The notes under the pieces are model-generated. The model ran no database searches. It saw only the letters and a program-made list of their open reading frames with translations, and was not told where the DNA came from. The translations under genes and the position numbers were made by a program. A stretch of DNA of 15,401 nucleotides from Tieghemiomyces parasiticus (lineage: Eukaryota; Kickxellomycota; Dimargaritomycetes; Dimargaritales; Dimargaritaceae): contig JANBPT010001061.1 of the NCBI GenBank assembly GCA_027575765.1, positions 1 through 15,401 on the forward strand, read 5' to 3'. This document shows, one piece after another, positions 10,667 through 15,401 of this stretch (position 1 is the first letter of the stretch; each line of letters starts with the position of its first letter).

Positions 10667-10706
10667 CGCCGCTGGTGCAACCCCGACGGTGTTACGACCA
10701 GCGGCG
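10667..10706. other. 10-bp GC-rich hairpin
   Basis: CGCCGCTGGT (10667-10676) is the exact reverse complement of ACCAGCGGCG (10697-10706). The 20-nt loop can itself pair partly (AACCCC with GGTGTT). The site lies in non-coding spacer about 580 bases upstream of the wall-protein start. A single 10-bp stem in a window of this size could arise by chance. Confidence 0.45.
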
Positions 10707-11083
10707 CCTCCAGTACACAGGATTGGACAATGACCCACCACCCGTCTCCCCAACCGTCGCTAAAGCATCGTAAATAAGCTGTTGTGTAGAGAGGCCAAGG
10801 CGGTAGTCAAAAAATGCCTTCATACTCCCTGATGGCGTCAGACAAGTCACACGAAACTCGAAGAGAGAAAGGGAGAGGGTGTCCTCAACTCAACTTGCCA
10901 CTCACCTGCCTCTTGCAGTCCCCACTCGTAACGTGGGTCCTTCGACGGCTTCTCTTCGCTCCTCCTGGCATGCTATAGGCACGCCGACATCGGCCTACCA
11001 TATCCCAATCCCCCCTCTCCCGTCCGTCAGAAGTGATGCCTCCGCTAACTTCCGCTTACCCAACCCGTTCCGTTCCTTACCTC

Positions 11084-11090
11084 TATAAAT
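11084..11090 (+). promoter_or_regulatory. TATA box of the wall-protein gene
   Basis: TATAAAT lies 205 bases upstream of the ATG and is followed by a strongly pyrimidine-rich leader (11091-11288), as expected for a highly expressed fungal gene. Transcription would start roughly 30-120 bases downstream. If it starts before 11125, an out-of-frame ATG there would precede the real start. Confidence 0.4.
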
Positions 11091-11288
11091 TCAACTTTCT
11101 CGACCTCACGATACCCTACCCCACATGTTGTTCTTTTCATTGTACTTTCTTACCACTATAGCACCCCACTTCATCCTCTTATTTTTCTCGCCTGTATATC
11201 CAACGTTTGCCTCCTCCTTTTATCCCTGTGCATTCCACACCTTGTTCTCCTATCGTCTGCCTTTTCCATTCCGTCACCATTCCCTAAA

Positions 11289-12238
11289 ATGCAGCTCCCT
11301 TCTGTTAGTCTATTACTCCTCGCTGCCGCCTTGTCGGTCTCTGCTCGAGGTAAGTCTTATTCAGCCGTCGTTCCTCTACGGAAGCCACGCCCGTTGCCAA
11401 TTCGAAGCCAGTGCTTATTCCCTAGCCCTCTCAAGTCGAAGCTCCAAACCGTTAACTTAAGGTTTCTCTAACCGTTTTCTCCCTTGTTTATTATTTTATT
11501 ATATTTTTAAAAAACAACTCGGTTGCCTCAGCCCCGGAGAAACAGAAGTGCGAAGGAAACTTCAACATCAAGAATGACGACGACTTCGCCAAGATCGTCC
11601 CATGTTCGGAAATTAAGGGCAAGGTATTCATTGACCACACCAAGCTCACCGAAGCTGACCTGCCCAACCTCCAGACGCTGGACGGCTGCATCAAGGTGAT
11701 TTCCAACGCTGAGCTGGAAACTCTAGCTCTTCCACGCATCACAACCATCACAGGCGTGGTTGAAATTAGCAACAATCCGCAGCTTTCCACTATTGACTTC
11801 AACGGACTCCAGGTCCTGGGCAAGTCGCTGACCCTCACCGCCAACCCGAGCGTCAGCTCGCCCAACTTTCCAGAACTCAGCAGCGTCGGGGAGAACGTCC
11901 TTGTGGCCGGTGAGACCAAAGTGACCAATTTCAATTACCTGCCGGCCCTGCAATCGGTGGGCAAAACCATGGACATCCGTGGATCGTTCGACACCATTTC
12001 TCTCAATAGTACCCTCAAGGCTAAGAACATGGTACTGGTCAGTTCCAGTAAGCTAGGCTGCGCGGAAATTACCAAAAACTGGACACCGATGGTGGAGGAT
12101 AAACTCAAGTGTTTCGAGAAGGCTGATAAGGCCCACCTCACCGCCGGTAGTAAGCTGCCTAACGGGGCCATTACCGTCCAGGCCAGCACCGGTGTAATTG
12201 CCGCTTCGGTTATGCTGATTGCCTACCTGGCCCTATAA
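11289..12238 (+). CDS. GPI-anchored Ecm33/Sps2-like cell-wall protein, two exons
   Basis: The CDS is join(11289..11349, 11532..12238), 255 aa. Residues 1-20 form a signal peptide (hydrophobic core at 6-17). The mature part has about six repeating strand-turn units of some 23 residues between 45 and 200, with motifs such as LPNLQTLDG, LPRITTITG, FNGLQVLGKS, FPELSSVGEN and LPALQSVGKT. These are typical of the receptor-L-domain/leucine-rich fold of fungal Ecm33 and Sps2. Cysteines C27, C45, C73, C197 and C214 likely form disulfides, and N179 and N203 are N-glycosylation sequons. The C-terminus (234-255) is a hydrophobic tail without charge, fitting a GPI signal with the omega site near 226-232. 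Family members act in cell-wall integrity at the surface. It is shorter than yeast Ecm33 (about 430 aa) and lacks a long Ser/Thr-rich stalk. The open frame beginning with GTG at 11696 is only part of exon 2. Confidence 0.87.
11350..11531 (+). other. intron of the wall-protein gene
   Basis: 182 nt, phase 1, donor GAG|GTAAGT and acceptor GCCTCAG|C. The 3' half is AT-rich with a CTAAC branch candidate at 11468-11472. It separates the signal-peptide exon from the mature protein and splits codon 21 (Ala). Reading through exon 1 without splicing leaves the L-domain frame, so the intron is needed. Confidence 0.85.
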
Positions 12239-12602
12239 ACGCGCGGTCCAAAGTAGGCTGGTCGATCCCACCCTCTGGCCTTCACTTCCACCAGTCTCTG
12301 CATTTACTGTGCTGGTCTATCATTGTCGTACTTCATGCCTTGCCAATCATGTGCTCGGCCAACGCAACGTGTATTACTTTGCCATTGCGCCCCTATAAAC
12401 CACTGAATATATATGCATGCTAGGCAAAACTGTACCGTCGTCAATATCAATGGCCGGGTGGTGGGGCATCGGTTGTTTTACATAATATTATTTCGGATTG
12501 TGTCGTTCGGGGGCCATAAGGAGCAAAGGAAAGCCAGCGATGACCAGATTTTAAGTGCAAATGTTAACTCGAAAAGAGTACCACAATTTCAGTTGTCAGC
12601 AT

Positions 12603-12639
12603 GAGAGAAGGTAGGTCCTACCATACCTGCACTTCTCTC
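12603..12639. other. 14-bp hairpin with one bulge
   Basis: GAGAGAAG-GTAGGT (12603-12616) pairs with ACCTGC (12625-12630) and CTTCTCTC (12632-12639). There is one G-T wobble and a bulged A at 12631, and the loop is 8 nt. It lies 365 bases after the wall-protein stop codon and could be a structured RNA end, a small-RNA precursor or the edge of a repeat. Confidence 0.6.
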
Positions 12640-13403
12640 TAAAACGAAATTTGGTAAACGTTGCAGCATCGACTATTCGCAGTGGGCACGCGCCATAGTA
12701 CTAAATCGGCTGAGAGATCCTTAACTTCGCAGGCCTAGCGGAATACGGTGCTAAACACCCCCCAATGGCCGCAACTGATGTGAAGAATAAATAGTAAAAC
12801 AGGATTTTAACTGAACTAGGAACCCTAAGATAGGATATGTAAGACACCCCCGAGGCTAAAATTTAAATAAGCGCTGGCTTTAAATAAAACTTGGTCTAAC
12901 CCATATTTTGGTTGCTCCAGTTGTTCAGGCTGGTGCCTATATACTGGTATTTCTGATATGAAACATGATTAATCCAAGCATTTTTGAAGACAACAGAGAA
13001 TCGACCATCATGATAAAATTAAGGGCTCCTGAAGATTCCTTGTGTGGTAGGGCATTATAGGAGGCTATCCCAACCATATTAGATCGCGTATAACCCCAAG
13101 GAAACCCCAGAATAGAGACTAAAAGCATGGGAAAGCCAGGACATTACGATTCTGAAGCATCAGCAGATTGCCCACCAACCAAAGGCCTAATGCACCAAGG
13201 CTACACACAAATGTGAAGCATACCGTGATATGATAACTGACACCGCTGCAGAAAGGACCCCTACCGAACTTTAGGGTGACCAGAAGTATGCAGTCGGAAC
13301 CAAGGAATTCGAATCTGAAATGCAAAGGATAATTGGTTTACTATTGACGACGTTGCCAAACAATTAGAGTCTATAATGTGTAATCAATAAATGAGGATAA
13401 AAG

Positions 13404-13662
13404 GATAATGCCAATGGATGGCACTATGGGACAAGAATACGGAAAAATCTACCGGACCCTGTGTTGCATACTTGGGTCCAGCTTATATACTATGACTATA
13501 TTAAATGATCTACTACTATTGGTGGAGAGCCTAGCTAGGCCTCTGTCTCTTCCGGACCTCTCCCAGAGGTTGTCCGATCTCTTTTATTCTTTTTTCTTTT
13601 AACCCTTGTGCAGGCGCGGCCTACTACAACTCTGTAAAGGCAGAAGCCGTGCTTGGCTTCAC
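13404..13662 (+). repeat. structured repeat, copy 1
   Basis: About 259 bp, directly repeated at 13888-14146. Order of parts: an inverted repeat (13405-13413/13419-13427, one mismatch), a hairpin with a 14-nt loop (13451-13459/13474-13482), TTATATACTATGACT, a hairpin with stem CCTCT/AGAGG (13553-13576), a pyrimidine tract ending in CAG (13577-13613), then GCGCGGCCTACTACA and a 6-bp stem GAAGCC/GGCTTC (13643-13660). No coding frame is preserved between the copies. Strand is given only by reading direction. Confidence 0.85.
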
Positions 13663-13672
13663 ACAATATTGT

Positions 13673-13707
13673 AAAGTGGACCAATATCTGGAAGTTGGTC
13701 CCACTTT
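13673..13707. other. 12-bp hairpin with one bulge
   Basis: AAAGTGGACCAA (13673-13684) pairs with TTGGT (13695-13699) and CCACTTT (13701-13707). C13700 is bulged, and the loop is the 10 nt TATCTGGAAG. It starts just after repeat copy 1 and has no obvious counterpart after copy 2. Confidence 0.6.
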
Positions 13708-13887
13708 CAAAAGAACCTCTGGGTCAAAGTGGAGAATTCATAGATTTTATTCAAGGTGTTCTCTGTCAATAGTTAACCTATCAAACTTTGCGTTACAGAT
13801 TTGGACAGCGCTGGTCCGACTGTATATTCCTGAATGTTTACCAACAAGCGAGCTTAGGAGAATACTGGTAATAGACTTTACTAGTGG

Positions 13888-14146
13888 GATAGTGCCAATG
13901 GATGGCACTATGGGACAGAAATTGGGGAATAAGCTGCCGGGCCCTGTGTTGCATACTTGGGCCCGGCTTATATACTATGACTAGAATAAATGATTTGCGC
14001 TAATTGGTGGAGGACCTGGCTGGTCCCCCATCTCTTCTGGGCCTCTCCCAGAGGTCACCCAGTCTCTTTTCTTTTGTTTCTTTTGATGGTTGCATAGGCG
14101 CGGCCTACTACAGCTCCTCAAAGGGAGAAGCCGTACTCAACTTCAC
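13888..14146 (+). repeat. structured repeat, copy 2
   Basis: Same layout and length as copy 1, with two one-base indels that cancel. The first inverted repeat is perfect (ATAGTGCCA/TGGCACTAT, 13889-13897/13903-13911). The second is a perfect 9-bp stem GCCGGGCCC/GGGCCCGGC (13936-13944/13959-13967), which can extend to 13 bp with a bulge by pairing ATAAGC with GCTTAT. Over the ungapped 103 bases 13959-14061 there are 24 differences from copy 1, 18 of them transitions. The unit ends with CTTCAC/GTGAAG (14141-14158). Confidence 0.85.
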
Positions 14147-14221
14147 AAAAATGTGAAGCATAGTTTGTGATAGCAGATTTAATAAATGATAGTACCCCAA
14201 GGCAGGGTTGGGAAAACACTC

Positions 14222-14249
14222 CCCAAGCTCAGAAGTGCTGGAGCTTGGG
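14222..14249. other. perfect 9-bp hairpin followed by CTATAAATAATTA
   Basis: CCCAAGCTC (14222-14230) and GAGCTTGGG (14241-14249) pair perfectly around a 10-nt loop. The next bases, CTATAAATAATTA, occupy the place that TTATATACT holds after the second hairpin of copies 1 and 2, so this may be a diverged third module. Confidence 0.6.
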
Positions 14250-14570
14250 CTATAAATAATTATTCTGAATCTCCAAGGGGTTGTGGCCCTGCTGGCTACT
14301 CCATAGTTTACCGCTTCCCCAATTGGCCCTCCAGGATATGAAACATAATAAATCGAAAAGCTGTAGAACAAAAGGTCACCTAGGTCATGGGACATTTAGA
14401 CCATTAGCTGGTGGGAAATCTGCCGGAGGTGCATAATTGAAATGTTGCCATTCCCAAGGCCTCAGTCTTTTATCCTGGTCCTTGTAGTTGACTCCATTTG
14501 GTATCATTGACCTTATGTACAAGAGTTGACCCTCAGGAATCTTCAGAAGGGGAAATAACCATCTGGGCTC

Positions 14571-14585
14571 CACAACTATGTTGTG
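14571..14585. other. 6-bp hairpin
   Basis: CACAAC and GTTGTG pair perfectly around the loop TAT. Short, and only notable as part of the hairpin cluster. Confidence 0.35.
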
Positions 14586-14728
14586 TCTTGTTAATTGATG
14601 TGGTCTAATTTAGTTAATAAAGGGGTTTATAAAAGGTATGGTTTTCAGGAAAAAAGGTGTTGGTTTATTACTAGGTGCAACAGGGTTGATATATATACTA
14701 AGAATAGACTATTGTTGGATGATGTAGT

Positions 14729-14773
14729 CTACTGTCAATGGTGCCATTGTCATGTTACCACCATTGGCAGTAG
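14729..14773. other. 15-bp hairpin
   Basis: CTACTGTCAATGGTG (14729-14743) pairs with CACCATTGGCAGTAG (14759-14773) over 15 positions with a single wobble (T14735/G14767) around a 15-nt loop. This is the longest inverted repeat I found in the window and is very unlikely by chance. The left arm can alternatively close with CAATGG/CCATTG, so two folds compete. Confidence 0.75.
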
Positions 14774-14801
14774 TTAAAGCAAAAAGAAAACCCTTCTGGC
14801 A

Positions 14802-14871
14802 GCCACATCTGGTGGCCACCGGAGCTAATCAAAATATCCAAAACAAATGGCTGGACTCAGGTACCCAGCCA
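14802..14871. other. two adjacent hairpins
   Basis: GCCAC/GTGGC (14802-14806/14812-14816) has a 5-nt loop. TGGCTGG/CCAGCCA (14848-14854/14865-14871) has a 10-nt loop and is followed by GTAGGCTTTTATCC, again a hairpin then a CTTTTAT-like motif. Confidence 0.45.
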
Positions 14872-15122
14872 GTAGGCTTTTATCCCTGGCGCACAACAAA
14901 ATGTGGTGCTTGGCTCTGGGCGGAGATCTTTGGTTAGGCTGTACGCAACAACAGTCTGGGCCTAATGGCAAGGCGGAGGGAAAATGTTGACAGGCGGGAT
15001 TGTTTACGTTAATAGTGAAATGTATATAGTATGGGATCATTCCGAGGTTTAGTTGTTGACAACAAAATAAAAGAAATAAAGCTCTACTAGAATAAATCCA
15101 AATAATTAGGAAAAATTAGCTG

Positions 15123-15161
15123 GCAAGCCCTTGCCTAACTGCGCGGGCTCGCTTTTATACT
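15123..15161. repeat. hairpin plus TTTATACT, diverged repeat module
   Basis: GCAAGCCC (15123-15130) pairs with GGGCTCGC (15145-15152) with one mismatch. The 14-nt loop contains TTGCCTAACT, close to TTGCATACTT in the loop of copies 1 and 2, and it is followed by TTTTATACTGGTGA. Stem position, loop length and trailing motif all match, so this is probably a distant copy of the same module. Confidence 0.5.
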
Positions 15162-15221
15162 GGTGAGCGGGGGAAGGATCTGCATCCCCCTGCATAATGC
15201 GTGTAACCTTAACCCTTAATC

Positions 15222-15250
15222 CTAGCCTTCCCCATAAAGGGCTTGGCTAG
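15222..15250. other. hairpin CTAGCC/GGCTAG
   Basis: CTAGCC (15222-15227) pairs perfectly with GGCTAG (15245-15250), and inside it CCC and GGG can pair around ATAAA. It adds to the local density of inverted repeats. Confidence 0.4.
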
Positions 15251-15401
15251 TGTTTTAGCGTTCCCAATGTTGACGTGCCCATCAGATGCCTTTAAGAGTT
15301 AAAGCGGGTGTCGGCACCAGAAAATGTGATGGAGCAATCAACCAAGGCTGTTTTTAGGATCACTGTAGGAATCCCAGCTTATTATAACCAATTCACTTAC
15401 C

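Larger units (their letters stand above)
9024..11083. other. intergenic spacer, no gene recognised
   Basis: This is the 3' flank of the zinc-finger gene and the upstream region of the wall-protein gene. Open frames are short (up to 136 codons on the - strand) and look random. I looked for tRNA-like T-arm sequences and found none that folds. Three hairpins are listed separately. No clear AATAAA follows the zinc-finger stop codon within the first few hundred bases. Confidence 0.55.
12239..15401. other. AT-richer, gene-free region with dense inverted repeats
   Basis: The base composition changes downstream of the wall-protein gene (13381-13440 has 21 G+C of 60). No open frame above 111 codons exists and none resembles a transposase, polymerase or other known protein. 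At least fifteen stem-loops with stems of 6-15 bp are visible, the strongest listed separately, along with a repeated ~259-bp unit and shorter shared words. AATAAA at 12786-12791 and elsewhere may serve as a poly(A) signal for the upstream gene but is 550 bases away. I read the region as a cluster of decayed copies of one structured repeat family. Confidence 0.6.

Noticed and set aside
12951..12966. Hammerhead ribozyme core (CTGAT...GAAAC)
   Set aside because: There is no room for stem II and no matching stem I or III.
13936..13984. Helitron 3' end (GC hairpin, 13 nt, then CTAG)
   Set aside because: The layout matches the known CTRR rule, but similarity between the two copies continues for about 160 bases beyond this point, and copy 1 has CTAT.
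13404..14146. Pair of LTRs of a retrotransposon
   Set aside because: Only about 225 bases separate the units, there is no reverse transcriptase, integrase or primer-binding site, and ends are not TG...CA.
14108..14395. 95-codon - strand frame as a transposon protein remnant
   Set aside because: It runs through the hairpin array, shares no protein motif, and the frame is not kept in the sister repeats.

Overview
The window looks like nuclear DNA of a filamentous or early-diverging fungus. The evidence is two protein genes with short GT-AG introns, long pyrimidine-rich leaders, a fungal-type four-finger C2H2 protein and a GPI-anchored wall protein of the Ecm33/Sps2 type. The codon choice and gene spacing would suit a Zoopagomycota/Kickxellomycotina-like genome, but that placement is a guess. 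There are no bacterial operons, tRNA, rRNA or CRISPR arrays.

Layout: 1-7116 holds no gene that I can support. It is mostly C/T-rich on the + strand with microsatellites and homopolymers. Inside it, 1795-4065 carries a single ATG on the + strand against about 44 CAT, and it ends at a consensus splice donor (CAG|GTAAGT, 4024). This looks like a promoter plus long untranslated leader rather than random spacer. 7117-9023 is a two-exon C2H2 zinc-finger regulator (549 aa) whose intron splits finger 4. 9024-11288 is spacer with a few hairpins and a TATA box at 11084. 11289-12238 is a two-exon secreted, probably GPI-anchored L-domain wall protein (255 aa). In that gene exon 1 encodes only the signal peptide.

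12239-15401 is different: AT-richer, without genes, and crowded with strong inverted repeats (stems of 6-15 bp). It contains two copies of a ~259-bp repeat about 484 bp apart and further diverged fragments of what seems to be the same family. A recurring module is a GC-rich hairpin followed directly by a TTATATACT-like motif. Between the two clear copies, some stem base pairs change on both sides (A-T for G-C, C-G for T-A), which hints that the folded form is what is conserved. This array is the best candidate here for something undescribed, perhaps a non-autonomous mobile element or a repeated structured RNA.

The two genes lie on the same strand, 2.3 kb apart, and nothing ties their functions together. 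Splice sites were set by reading frame and domain fit, not by transcript data.
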